From: Pontibacter liquoris
Lineage (GTDB): Bacteria; Bacteroidota; Bacteroidia; Cytophagales; Hymenobacteraceae
Assembly (NCBI RefSeq): GCF_022758235.1
Contig: NZ_JALEBG010000001.1
Coordinates: 372,001-436,000 of the forward strand
Length of the DNA stretch: 64,000 nucleotides
Direction: 5' to 3'
Shown piece by piece: positions 51,526-59,787 of the stretch. The translations under genes were made by a program, and so were the position numbers. The notes under the pieces are model-generated. The model was not told the origin of the DNA, did not search any database, and saw only the letters and a list, made by a program, of their open reading frames with translations. Each line of letters opens with the position of its first letter. Position 1 is the first letter of the stretch.

Positions 51526-52147
51526 ACAAGTACTCTTCAATGTCGCCGGCACCTTCGCGGAGCACTTCAAAGTTGTTGGTCACATCCACTACCGTAGAGG
51601 CCACGTTGTTGCCTGGGCCGCCGTCTATTACGGCATCTACCAGATGTTTATACTTCTCATAGATTAACTCCGGGTCGGTGCTGTACTCCAGCACTTCGTC
51701 GTCGTCGCGGATGGAGGTGGACAGGATCGGGTTTCCCAGTTCTTTGACCAGCAGCAGGGCAATGTTGTTGTCGGGTACCCGGATGCCCACCGTTTTTTTG
51801 GTGCCGGTATACTTGGGTACGCGATTGTTAGCATCCAGCACAAAGGTGAAGGGGCCAGGCAGTGCCTTCTTCATCACTTTATAGGTGGGCGTATCTATTT
51901 TGGCATAATCCGAAATATGGGTGAGGTCCTGGCAGATAAAAGAAAAGTTTGCCTTGTCCGGTTTGATGCCTTTTATCTGGCATACGCGCTCCACGGCGCG
52001 GGTATTATGGATGTCGCAGCCCATGCCATAGATCGTGTCGGTGGGGTAGATGATGATGCCGCCTTTGCGCAGAATCTCCACAGCCTCTCTTATCTTTTTC
52101 TCCTGCGGGTTGTCGGGGTGAATCTGTATGAATGTGGCGTTGCTCAT
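51524..52147 (-). CDS. L-threonylcarbamoyladenylate synthase-type protein (TsaC/Sua5/YciO family)
   Basis: This 207-residue protein has the YrdC fold: REAVEILRKGGIIIYPTDTIYGMGCD at the N-terminus, VCQIKGIKPDKANFSFICQD, LPGPFTFVLDA, and VGIRVPDNNIALLLVKELGNP. Members make threonylcarbamoyl-AMP for the t6A modification of tRNA; the YciO branch is closely similar and its role is less certain. The start gives MSNATFIQIHPDNPQEKK. It is divergent from mltG. Confidence 0.82.
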   Translation of the reverse strand: MSNATFIQIHPDNPQEKKIREAVEILRKGGIIIYPTDTIYGMGCDIHNTRAVERVCQIKGIKPDKANFSFICQDLTHISDYAKIDTPTYKVMKKALPGPFTFVLDANNRVPKYTGTKKTVGIRVPDNNIALLLVKELGNPILSTSIRDDDEVLEYSTDPELIYEKYKHLVDAVIDGGPGNNVASTVVDVTNNFEVLREGAGDIEEYL

Positions 52148-52384
52148 AGTTTTAGGTTGTTATAAGTAGAAGTATAGCTCTTGCAAAGTTCGGTTAACAT
52201 GCCCGGCTTTCCTTGTTATAAGTTGTAATTGATAGAAGTATACCCTCAGCATACTGGATTGCTGCCCGAAGCGTTTTGGGAAAACCTTAAAAGTGAGGGC
52301 CAGGTAGAAACGCTTCGAAGCAGAAGCCGGCGGGAATGCGCAACAAATTAACCTGCTAACATTTAAGAATGCAGCAATTAGTAT

Positions 52385-52392
52385 TAATTTTG
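52385..52392 (+). promoter_or_regulatory. Possible -7 element of mltG
   Basis: TAATTTTG matches TAnnTTTG, 61 bp upstream of the ATG. The upstream region shows TTT rather than TTG at the expected spacing. Confidence 0.35.
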
Positions 52393-52412
52393 TACCCTGA
52401 CAAACCAGACGC

Positions 52413-52443
52413 TGCGGAACTTTTACTTTCTTCCGCACTTTTT
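52413..52443 (+). terminator. Terminator-like hairpin in the mltG leader
   Basis: A 7-bp stem (52413-52419 with 52431-52437) is followed by ACTTTTT, ending 11 bp before the mltG start. It lies between the predicted promoter and the gene, so it could attenuate transcription. Confidence 0.35.
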
Positions 52444-52453
52444 ATGTGTAATT

Positions 52454-53527
52454 ATGGCTAATAACGAAGTCACCAGCAAAAGAAGACCCAGAAAGCAGAG
52501 CAGCAGCCTGGTGCCCGTTATCGTGGCGCTGTTCCTGTTCCTGTTCGTAAGCTCTTCCTACTACGCCTACCAGATTGTGTATACCCCCAATGTGGATACC
52601 AAAGGGCAGCCGGCATTTGTATACATTCCGAAAGGGGCCACCTTTCTGCAGGCCATGGACTCGGTGGAAGCCTCAGGCGTGATCATAGACAAGCTCTCGA
52701 TGCGCTTTATGGCTAAGCTCATGGATTATGACGAGCTGGTGAAGCCCGGCCGTTATGAGCTGGTTAATGGCTGGAGCAACCGCCAACTGATTGGCGTGCT
52801 GCGTTCCGGCGAGCAGACGCCCGTAAAGCTGACCTTTAACAACGTGCGCCTGCGCAGCCAACTGGCCGAAAAACTGGCCCTGGAAGTGGAGCCCGATGTT
52901 GAAACCATCGACAGCCTTTTAAATGACCAGGCTTACCTGCAATCGCTGGGCTTCGACACCACCACGGTGGTGAGCATGTTTATCCCCAACACCTACGAAG
53001 TATACTGGACCACCACGGCGCCGGAGTTGCTGGCCCGCATGAAGACCGAATACGACAAGTTCTGGACGCCGGAGCGCAAAGCCAAAGCCGCCAAACTGGG
53101 GCTCTCGCCGAAGGAGGTGAGCACGCTGGCCTCTATTGTGCAGGCCGAAACGATTAAGAACGACGAAAAGCCACGCGTGGCCGGCGTATACCTCAACCGC
53201 CTGCACAAAGGCATGCTGCTGCAGGCCGACCCGACCGTGGTGTTTGCCGTGCGCGATTTCACCATCCGCCGCGTCCTGAACACGCACCTTAAAACCGACT
53301 CGCCTTACAACACCTACAAGTATAAAGGCCTGCCGCCAGGGCCTATCAACGTGCCAAACATTTCCAGCATCGATGCCGTGCTAAATCCTGAGCAACACAA
53401 TTATATTTACTTCTGCGCCAAAGAGGATTTCTCGGGCTACCACAGCTTTGCCGTAACGCAGGCCGAGCACCTGGCCAACGCCCGCCGCTACCAGAAAGCG
53501 CTCACGGCCCGGAATATCATGAAGTAA
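52454..53527 (+). CDS. mltG: Endolytic transglycosylase MltG
   Basis: MltG cleaves nascent peptidoglycan near the membrane and limits strand length. The 357-residue protein has a basic cytosolic N-terminus (KRRPRKQ), one membrane helix (about 20-42), a LysM-like subdomain, and the YceG catalytic domain. The catalytic Glu lies in SIVQAETIKNDEKPRVAGVY, followed by NRLHKGMLLQADPTVVFA and YNTYKYKGLPPGPINVPN. Length and motif order match the family. Confidence 0.93.
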   Translation: MANNEVTSKRRPRKQSSSLVPVIVALFLFLFVSSSYYAYQIVYTPNVDTKGQPAFVYIPKGATFLQAMDSVEASGVIIDKLSMRFMAKLMDYDELVKPGRYELVNGWSNRQLIGVLRSGEQTPVKLTFNNVRLRSQLAEKLALEVEPDVETIDSLLNDQAYLQSLGFDTTTVVSMFIPNTYEVYWTTTAPELLARMKTEYDKFWTPERKAKAAKLGLSPKEVSTLASIVQAETIKNDEKPRVAGVYLNRLHKGMLLQADPTVVFAVRDFTIRRVLNTHLKTDSPYNTYKYKGLPPGPINVPNISSIDAVLNPEQHNYIYFCAKEDFSGYHSFAVTQAEHLANARRYQKALTARNIMK

Positions 53528-53534
53528 CCCATCT

Positions 53535-53616
53535 GACCAAAAGACTGTTAGACAAAGGACAAAAGAGAAATAAGTATACCTTTAGTCCTTTATCTTTTGT
53601 CAAATTCTCCTTTGTC
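53535..53616. repeat. Inverted heptad-repeat array between mltG and the thioesterase gene
   Basis: The left arm (53535-53566) contains GACAAAG GACAAAA GA. The right arm (53581-53616) contains GTCCTTT ATCTTTT GTC and TTTGTC. The loop holds AAGTATAC. Confidence 0.65.
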
Positions 53617-53626
53617 AAAATAAGCT

Positions 53627-54040
53627 ATGTTCGAATCCGAAGTACAGATACGCGTACGCTACGCCGAAACCGACCAGATGGGCTATGTATACTATGGCAA
53701 CTATGCGGCCTATTACGAGGTAGCCCGAACGGAGGTGTTTCGCCGGCTGGGTATCCATTACAAAGAGATGGAAGCCACCGGTACCATGATGCCGGTGATG
53801 GAGCTCAAGTGTAAGTACATCCGGCCGGCCCGCTACGACGATCTGCTGACCATTAAGCTGTTTTTAAAGCAGAAGCCGCACGGTTCGCGTATAAAGTTTG
53901 AGTACGAAGTGTATAACGAGGAACTAACGCTGTTGAATGTAGGCGAAACCACAATGGTTTTTGTAGATATGAAATCCGGCAGGCCAACCGCCATCCCCGT
54001 TCTGCTGCACGAAAAATTAGACAGCTATTTTAGCGAATGA
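53627..54040 (+). CDS. Acyl-CoA thioesterase, YbgC/4-hydroxybenzoyl-CoA thioesterase family
   Basis: This 137-residue hot-dog-fold protein has the signature VRYAETDQMGYVYYGNYAAY followed by YEVARTEVFRRLG, in which the catalytic Asp lies in ETDQMGYVYY. YbgC proteins hydrolyse acyl-CoA thioesters and in other bacteria associate with the Tol-Pal envelope system, but no tol genes are adjacent. The stop overlaps the start of the YihY gene (ATGA at 54037-54040), so the two are translationally coupled. Confidence 0.88.
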   Translation: MFESEVQIRVRYAETDQMGYVYYGNYAAYYEVARTEVFRRLGIHYKEMEATGTMMPVMELKCKYIRPARYDDLLTIKLFLKQKPHGSRIKFEYEVYNEELTLLNVGETTMVFVDMKSGRPTAIPVLLHEKLDSYFSE

Positions 54041-55005
54041 GGCTGAACCAGCAATATCTGAGGCGCCGGCGTGCCTACCGCAAGTTCATCGTGTTTCTGA
54101 AGCGGTGGCGTTTTAACAACGGCCAGTCTTCGGTATATGACGTGGTGGACGTGCTGATCGGGGAGCTGCGGCTCGACTCCATTACCACGCGAGCCGCCCA
54201 CATGGCCTTTAACTTTACGCTGGCTACCTTCCCGACCATCATCTTCCTTTTTACACTCATCCCGTATATTCCGAGCGTGCTCAACCTGGACCTGAGCCAG
54301 AGCATCCTCAATTTTATTGCCGATTTTATGCCCAAAGAAATGTATTCGGTGGCATACGGCACCATCGAGGATATTGTGAATAAACCGCGCGGGGGCCTGC
54401 TTTCCTTTGGTTTTCTGTTTGCCCTGATCCTTTCCACCAACGGCATCATGTCGCTGATGGACGCTTTCGACAAGAAGTACCATACCTTTTATAAGCGCAC
54501 TTACCTGCGCAAGCGCCTTATTGCCACTGTGCTCACCATTGCCCTGGCGGCTATCCTGCTGGTGGCCGTGTTTACCATTTTCTTTGGGCAGTGGATACTC
54601 GACGTGCTGGTTTACTACGAAGTAGTGACCGAGAGCTATACCTATACCCTGATCGTGCTGCTCAAGTACATTGCCGTTATCCTGTTGTTCTTGCTGGCCA
54701 CCTCGCTCATCTATTATTATGTGCCGGCTGTGGAAGACAAATGGCCGCTGGTATCGGCAGGGGCGGTCGTGGCCACGGGCCTTATCTTTGTAGTGTCGTT
54801 CCTGTTCTCGCTCTATATCAGCGCGTTTGATAGTTATAACAAATTCTACGGCTCCATCGGTGCGTTGATTGGTCTAATGATCTGGCTTGACTTTATCTGC
54901 GTGATCCTGATTCTGGGCTTCGAGATTAATGTAAGCATCGACTCGGTGACCAAGCGCCTGGTGCGGGAAAAAGTGGCCGAGCCTGTGGAAAAAGCCATTT
55001 CCTGA
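54037..55005 (+). CDS. YihY/virulence factor BrkB family membrane protein
   Basis: This 322-residue inner-membrane protein has about six hydrophobic spans. The YihY hallmarks are TTRAAHMAFNFTLATFPTII near the first span, PRGGLLSFGFLFALILSTNG, and SYNKFYGSIGALIGLMIWLD near the end. The family was once misassigned as RNase BN; its function is not settled. It is translationally coupled to the thioesterase gene, so the pair may act together in the envelope. Confidence 0.88.
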   Translation: MRLNQQYLRRRRAYRKFIVFLKRWRFNNGQSSVYDVVDVLIGELRLDSITTRAAHMAFNFTLATFPTIIFLFTLIPYIPSVLNLDLSQSILNFIADFMPKEMYSVAYGTIEDIVNKPRGGLLSFGFLFALILSTNGIMSLMDAFDKKYHTFYKRTYLRKRLIATVLTIALAAILLVAVFTIFFGQWILDVLVYYEVVTESYTYTLIVLLKYIAVILLFLLATSLIYYYVPAVEDKWPLVSAGAVVATGLIFVVSFLFSLYISAFDSYNKFYGSIGALIGLMIWLDFICVILILGFEINVSIDSVTKRLVREKVAEPVEKAIS

Positions 55006-55068
55006 CGCGGCGGGTAATTATAGATAAATCCCTATCTTTCCATAGTTTATACCTGTGCTCCGTATACT

Positions 55069-56910
55069 ATGGCCTTCCTGAAAAACATTTCGCTGCAGCA
55101 GCTCTGGCAGGGTGCTGTCGCTACTTTTCTCCAATACCCGTTAGCGCTGCTTTCGGCCTTGCTGGGTACGGTGGCCGCTCTTATCCGCATCGAAATACCT
55201 TACAACAAAGAGCATCTTTATACTTACCTCGACAAGCTGATGCTGGTGGGAGCGCTGGGGCTGGTGCTGTTCTTTGTGCTGGAGCTGCTCGTGCAGAAGT
55301 ATGGCCTGGACTTAAAAAGACGCGCCATGTTGTGGCTGGCGGGCAGTGTGTTTCTGGTGGTGTATTACCTGCTGCTGCCCCGGGCCGTGGAGGAGCGCAC
55401 GTTCCTGCGCTTCCTGTTGCTGGTGCTGGCCCTGCACCTGGCGGCCGCTTACGCCATGTTTGTAAACCGGCGGGAGGAGAATGCCTTCTGGCAGTTCAAT
55501 AAATCCCTGTTTTTGCGGTTCCTGACCGCCCTCCTTTATACAACGGTGCTTTACATTGGCCTGACCATTGCCGTGGCCGCCATTCACCTGCTTTTCTCGG
55601 TGGAGGTGGCCGGCGAGTTTTATGCTGAGTTGTGGGTAAGTATGGTTGGAATATTTAATACCTGGTTTTTCCTGGCGGGCGTGCCCACCCGCGTATCCGA
55701 ACTGGAACAGAGCGACCAATACCCCAGAGGTCTAAAAGTATTTACGCAGTTTGTGTTGCTGCCCCTGGTTGCGCTCTACCTGGTTATTCTCTACTTATAC
55801 TTTGGCAAGATCGTGCTGCAGTGGGAGTGGCCCAAGGGGTGGGTGTCGGTGCTGGTGCTGTGCTTCTCTATTGCCGGGGTGCTGTCGCTGCTGCTCATTT
55901 ATCCTATCCGGCGGGAGCCCGGCAACACCTGGATGCGGACGTTTGCCCGCTGGTTTTACCGGGCGCTTTTTCCGCTGATCATCCTTTTGTTGCTGGCCAT
56001 CTGGCGGCGCGTGTCCGAGTATGGCCTTACCGAACCGCGGTATGTGGTGCTGGCCCTGGCGCTGTGGCTGTGCTGTGTGGCCTTATACTTTTTGCTGAGT
56101 CGCCTGAAAAATATCAAGTTCATTCCTGTTACCTTAAGTATAGTAGCGCTGCTGATGGCTTACGGCCCGTTTAATGCTTTTCAGGTGTCGGCCTGGAGCC
56201 AGACCAACCGGCTGGAGGAGTTGCTGCAGGGCAGCGGCGTGCTGCACAACGGCCAGGTGCAGGAAAAGCATCCGAAAGTAAAAGAAGACGTGGCCCGGGA
56301 GGTAAGTGCCATTGTGCGCTACCTGGCCGAAAAACACGACCTGCATGAGCTGCAACCCTGGTTTAAGCAGGACCTGGACAGCATGCTGGCCAGCAAAACA
56401 GATCCTGCTACCTGGAGCAGCAGGGCGCGGGCAGACGAACAGGCCCGGCTACTGGTAGAGCGCATGGGCATCGCGTATAGCGAAAGGTATGTTTCCGTGG
56501 ACACCGACGAGGTGCTTTACTTTTCCGTTGTGCCGGAGGGTGACGGCGCTACAGTCGTTGACCTGGCCGGCTATACGTATGGCATGCGCTTTAACCCGGC
56601 CGGTGCAGAAAACCAAAGCCAGTCGGAGTACCTGCTAGGAAAACAGCCGCTCACCGTTAAGCTGGAGCATGATAAGCAGCAGCTATACTTCGAAATGCCT
56701 GGCGAGACGCTGACCCTGCACCTGCTGCCGATCATAAAACAGCTGGAAAAGAAACAGGGACGGCCGCTAAGCCAGGCTGAGATGACCTTTACCGTGGAAG
56801 GCAGCAAAATGGGAATCAAGCTGCTGGTGCAGGATCTGTATGTTGCTAAAAAAGACGATTACCGGATCGGCAATCTGAGCGGCTACCTGTATGTGAAACG
56901 CAAGGAATAA
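55069..56910 (+). CDS. DUF4153 family membrane protein
   Basis: The N-terminal about 390 residues of this 613-residue protein contain about ten membrane spans, including FFLAGVPTR and a YPIRR loop. The C-terminal about 215 residues are soluble and charged, with helix- and strand-like stretches, and end in GNLSGYLYVKRKE. The domain layout matches DUF4153, whose function is unknown. It follows the YihY gene by 63 bp on the same strand. Confidence 0.78.
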   Translation: MAFLKNISLQQLWQGAVATFLQYPLALLSALLGTVAALIRIEIPYNKEHLYTYLDKLMLVGALGLVLFFVLELLVQKYGLDLKRRAMLWLAGSVFLVVYYLLLPRAVEERTFLRFLLLVLALHLAAAYAMFVNRREENAFWQFNKSLFLRFLTALLYTTVLYIGLTIAVAAIHLLFSVEVAGEFYAELWVSMVGIFNTWFFLAGVPTRVSELEQSDQYPRGLKVFTQFVLLPLVALYLVILYLYFGKIVLQWEWPKGWVSVLVLCFSIAGVLSLLLIYPIRREPGNTWMRTFARWFYRALFPLIILLLLAIWRRVSEYGLTEPRYVVLALALWLCCVALYFLLSRLKNIKFIPVTLSIVALLMAYGPFNAFQVSAWSQTNRLEELLQGSGVLHNGQVQEKHPKVKEDVAREVSAIVRYLAEKHDLHELQPWFKQDLDSMLASKTDPATWSSRARADEQARLLVERMGIAYSERYVSVDTDEVLYFSVVPEGDGATVVDLAGYTYGMRFNPAGAENQSQSEYLLGKQPLTVKLEHDKQQLYFEMPGETLTLHLLPIIKQLEKKQGRPLSQAEMTFTVEGSKMGIKLLVQDLYVAKKDDYRIGNLSGYLYVKRKE

Positions 56911-56982
56911 AATAAGCAGCTTCAGAACCAACAGCTTAGGCGAAAGCGGAAAAAAACAGGAGAAAAATTTTAACGTATAGTT

Positions 56983-57012
56983 TTGAAAGTTCGGTGCAAG
57001 CCCATACTTTTG
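56983..57012 (+). promoter_or_regulatory. Promoter of tRNA-Ser
   Basis: TTG (56983-56985), a spacer of exactly 19 nt and TACTTTTG (57005-57012) match the Bacteroidota consensus perfectly. The tRNA begins 16 nt after the -7 box. Confidence 0.75.
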
Positions 57013-57027
57013 TACACGAATTACGAT

Positions 57028-57112
57028 AGAGAGTTGGCGGAGTGGTCGATCGCGGCGGTCTTGAAAACCGTTGACTGTAACAGGTCCGGGGGTTCGAATC
57101 CCTCACTCTCTG
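57028..57112 (+). tRNA. tRNA-Ser (anticodon TGA)
   Basis: This 85-nt sequence folds as a class II tRNA. The acceptor stem AGAGAGT (57028-57034) pairs with ACTCTCT (57105-57111), with discriminator G at 57112. The anticodon loop CTTGAAA puts TGA at 57062-57064. A long variable arm (GACTGTAACAGGTC) identifies serine, and the T-loop GGTTCGAATCC is intact. CCA is not encoded (CCG follows). A consensus promoter precedes it and a terminator follows. Confidence 0.95.
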
Positions 57113-57137
57113 CCGGTAGCAATACCAATTCAAACTG

Positions 57138-57168
57138 AAAGCCTGCAAACCACGTGTTTGCAGGCTTT
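57138..57168 (+). terminator. Terminator of tRNA-Ser
   Basis: Perfect 13-bp stem AAAGCCTGCAAAC (57138-57150) and GTTTGCAGGCTTT (57156-57168), followed by TTTTGTTTT. Confidence 0.8.
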
Positions 57169-57409
57169 TTTGTTTTCTGGCCAGTAGCCACTTGGTTCTT
57201 TTTCCCAAAAAGAAGCAGCGCCCTCCCGTGAGATGATGATGCCATGCAGCTACAGGCGAACTCTACATGCTGCTGCCGTATACCTCTATGACTACAGAAG
57301 AAAACAGGTGTAAGGCTGCTGCACCCATGGGAGTGTAGCGCTAAGCAAGAGCCTTTCAGAAGTAGGGCAAGGCTGGCAACCGCATTTTTTTCATATAAGA
57401 ACTTAGGAC

Positions 57410-58492
57410 ATGCCTAGTGAGAACAATGATCGAATAGCGAAAGAGCTGAAGTTCTATTTATTTGAGTTAAGGAAAACGGAGCGCCTCTGGCACATTCCGG
57501 TGCTGGCTTCGTTGTGTGTGGGCGTACCACTGCTCATCGGGTATTATTTCGACAGGCTGAACTATGGCATCCTGGCCTCTACAGGCGGCCTGGTTATTTT
57601 ATACCTGCCCACTACCACCCTGGCCAACCGCATGATTACGTTGCTAGCCTGTTCCTTCGGGTTTATTTTTTCTTATGCTATCGGTATCAGCTTCAGCTTT
57701 AATCCGGTGGTGTCGGCTGTGGTGCTGGGTATCTATACTTTGTTTGTACACTGGGTGACCAAGTATTTTGCCATGAAACCTCCCGGCAACTTCTTTTTCA
57801 TCATGCTGTTTTGTGTGGCTATCGCTTCGCCGTTTAACCTGGCAAGTATCCCCACCCGAATAGGGCTCACTGCCATGGGCACCATGTTTTCGGTGTTGCT
57901 GGCTTTGTTCTACAGCCTATTGATGCTTCAGAGGCGCGCCCCGATCTCCGAATTGATTTATGTAAAGAAAAATACATACGCCAATTTTGTAGAGTCTGCC
58001 CTGATCGGACTTTTTATCGGGGGCTCTTTTCTGGTGGGGCACCTGCTAAAGCTGGAGAACCCGTACTGGGTGCCTATCTCGTGCCTGGCCGTAATGCAGG
58101 GCGCAAACGCGCGGCATATCTGGCAGCGTAGTCTTCACCGGGTCCTGGGTACATTTATCGGGCTGGGAGTAACCTGGGTGCTGGTTTCTCAGAACCTGAC
58201 GCCGTTGGGCATCTGTATTAGTATCCTGGTGCTGCAGTTCGTTATCGAAATGCTGGTGGTGCGGCATTACGGGCTGGCCGTCGTCTTTATCACGCCCATA
58301 ACCATTTTTCTGGCCGAAGCTGCCAGCGCCATGTCGTCAGACCCAAACGTGCTAGTGTACTCCCGATTTTTGGATATTGTGCTCGGCAGCCTGATCGGGG
58401 CAGTAGGTGGCTGGATTGTGCATCACCATCAGCTGCGCTACATCGCCGAACGTCAGATCAGAAAAACCAGGATCGCGATTTTAAGAAGGTAG
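57410..58492 (+). CDS. FUSC family membrane protein
   Basis: This 360-residue protein has two sets of about five membrane spans with a central cytosolic segment (about 175-200). The second set contains PYWVPISCLAVMQGANARHI and RSLHRVLGTFIGLGVTWV, which are characteristic of FUSC (fusaric acid resistance/aromatic acid exporter-like) proteins. It ends in a basic tail. Its position upstream of the catechol pathway cluster makes aromatic acid transport an attractive idea, but about 255 bp with an inverted repeat separates it from the regulator gene. Confidence 0.8.
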   Translation: MPSENNDRIAKELKFYLFELRKTERLWHIPVLASLCVGVPLLIGYYFDRLNYGILASTGGLVILYLPTTTLANRMITLLACSFGFIFSYAIGISFSFNPVVSAVVLGIYTLFVHWVTKYFAMKPPGNFFFIMLFCVAIASPFNLASIPTRIGLTAMGTMFSVLLALFYSLLMLQRRAPISELIYVKKNTYANFVESALIGLFIGGSFLVGHLLKLENPYWVPISCLAVMQGANARHIWQRSLHRVLGTFIGLGVTWVLVSQNLTPLGICISILVLQFVIEMLVVRHYGLAVVFITPITIFLAEAASAMSSDPNVLVYSRFLDIVLGSLIGAVGGWIVHHHQLRYIAERQIRKTRIAILRR

Positions 58493-58553
58493 CAGCAAAG
58501 CAGTATGGCGGCTGCCATATCGGGTTGTGTATCCGGAGATCATTCTAACTACA

Positions 58554-58709
58554 CAGGGCTGTTAAGTTCTAAAAAGATAAGCACAAAAAACACTGTCATT
58601 CTGTTAAGAATCTTGGCAGCAGGGAGGTTAAGCTTTTGCAGCTTGCGGGGGTGGGGAGCTTCTAAGAAGATCCTTTCAGGATGACAAAAAGTAGAACTTA
58701 ACAGCCCTG
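58554..58709. repeat. Inverted-repeat element between FUSC and AraC genes
   Basis: Perfect 18-bp outer arms CAGGGCTGTTAAGTTCTA (58554-58571) and its complement (58692-58709) flank weaker inner arms: TGTCATTCTGTTAAGAATCT (near 58593) and AGATCCTTTCAGGATGACA (58668-58686). The inner right arm is part of a 24-bp stretch also found at 46499-46522. Confidence 0.7.
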
Positions 58710-58747
58710 CTTCCAACTACGGGGTTTCTTCTCTAACGATTTCAAGT

Positions 58748-59641
58748 ATGAGCATGCCGGGGAAACAGTTTTATAAAGGACTATATGGTACAAACACCAT
58801 TGAATTTGCGAAGGGGCTTATTCATGTGTATCCTTTTGGGGAGATCGGGAAGCTGAACCACGGCCAGGTAAAACCCCATGCGCATAATCATTTCCTGCAA
58901 ATCTTCCTGATTCAAGACGGCCGGACAGAGTTTTATCACAGCACGGAGAAAGTTACGATACACGGCCCTGCCTTTATCGTGGTGCCGAAGAATATGGAGC
59001 ATGGGTTCATGCATCTGACACCTGTTTCAGGCTGGATCATCAACCTGGCAGATACCGTGCTGGAGCACATGCTGCAACGCGAAGCTGATGTGATCTTCGG
59101 GATGGACGAGATCCACGTAGTAGCTGTGACAGCAGCAGAACCCGCCACCACCGAGGTGTTTGGAACCATGCAGAAGTGTGTGGACGAATACAACAGCCAG
59201 TTGCCGGGGCGGCTCCTGATGCTGCAGTACCTGACCGGGCAAATGCTTGTGCAGCTTTACCGTATTTCGCTGGGTGGCAGGCAAGCCTTCTTTTCTTCTT
59301 CCAACATCAGCAAAGTATACTTCCGGCGGTTTCAGCAACTCATCAGGGCAGAAGACTCTTACAAGAAAAGCGTAGAAGAGTATGCGCACGATCTGTTCAT
59401 TTCCACCGGCCATCTTAGCCGGATCTGCAGAAGTATAGCCGGCCAGTCGCCCAAAGATATCCTGATTGATTATTTTATGGCCAAAGCCCAGCTGGCTCTT
59501 TCGGATGTAGACAGCAACATTGCCGACATCTCCTACACGCTCGGCTTTGAAGACCCCGCCTACTTTGCCCGGCTTTTCAAGAAAAAGACCGGCCAGACAC
59601 CCCAGGAATTCCGCAAAAAGATAGGTGTGAAGCGCAGCTAA
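58748..59641 (+). CDS. AraC family transcriptional regulator
   Basis: This 297-residue protein has an N-terminal cupin-type sensor domain (HAHNHFLQIFLIQDGRTEFY, then GPAFIVVPKNMEHGF). The C-terminal double helix-turn-helix covers about 195-295, with EYAHDLFISTGHLSRICRSI and the second helix region ADISYTLGFEDPAYFARLFKKKTGQTPQEFR. It lies directly upstream of the catechol degradation genes in the same direction with a 146-bp gap, so it is the likely activator of that operon. LysR- or IclR-type regulators are more usual for this pathway. Confidence 0.88.
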   Translation: MSMPGKQFYKGLYGTNTIEFAKGLIHVYPFGEIGKLNHGQVKPHAHNHFLQIFLIQDGRTEFYHSTEKVTIHGPAFIVVPKNMEHGFMHLTPVSGWIINLADTVLEHMLQREADVIFGMDEIHVVAVTAAEPATTEVFGTMQKCVDEYNSQLPGRLLMLQYLTGQMLVQLYRISLGGRQAFFSSSNISKVYFRRFQQLIRAEDSYKKSVEEYAHDLFISTGHLSRICRSIAGQSPKDILIDYFMAKAQLALSDVDSNIADISYTLGFEDPAYFARLFKKKTGQTPQEFRKKIGVKRS

Positions 59642-59706
59642 GCGCCCGATGTTCGATTTGTCTAGGGAATAGCGCAAAAGTCCTACCCGCAACGCTTCTG
59701 TACGGA

Positions 59707-59714
59707 TACATTTG
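59707..59714 (+). promoter_or_regulatory. Possible -7 element of the catB operon
   Basis: TACATTTG fits TAnnTTTG, 73 bp upstream of the catB start. No TTG at the -33 distance is seen, as might be expected for an activator-dependent promoter. Confidence 0.3.
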
Positions 59715-59787
59715 TAAAGCCGGTGAGTGGTTACTTTCTGTAGTAAGTAAATACTCATTTCTGGTTTACAGTCGTACAGCTAATTAC

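Larger units (their letters stand above)
52148..52453. other. Divergent region between tsaC-like gene and mltG
   Basis: It contains a small inverted repeat GAAGCGTTT...AAACGCTTC near 52266-52317, a TAATTTTG box at 52385-52392 that fits a forward -7 element, and a hairpin TGCGGAA (52413-52419) / TTCCGCA (52431-52437) followed by CTTTTT, just before the mltG ATG. Confidence 0.45.

Noticed and set aside
50370..53616. CRISPR or phage attachment sites
   Set aside because: The units have a 7-bp period in inverted pairs and no spacers; no integrase or phage gene is present.
56936..57245. Reverse-strand open frames overlapping tRNA-Ser
   Set aside because: The tRNA folds well with a consensus promoter and terminator; the open frames are incidental.
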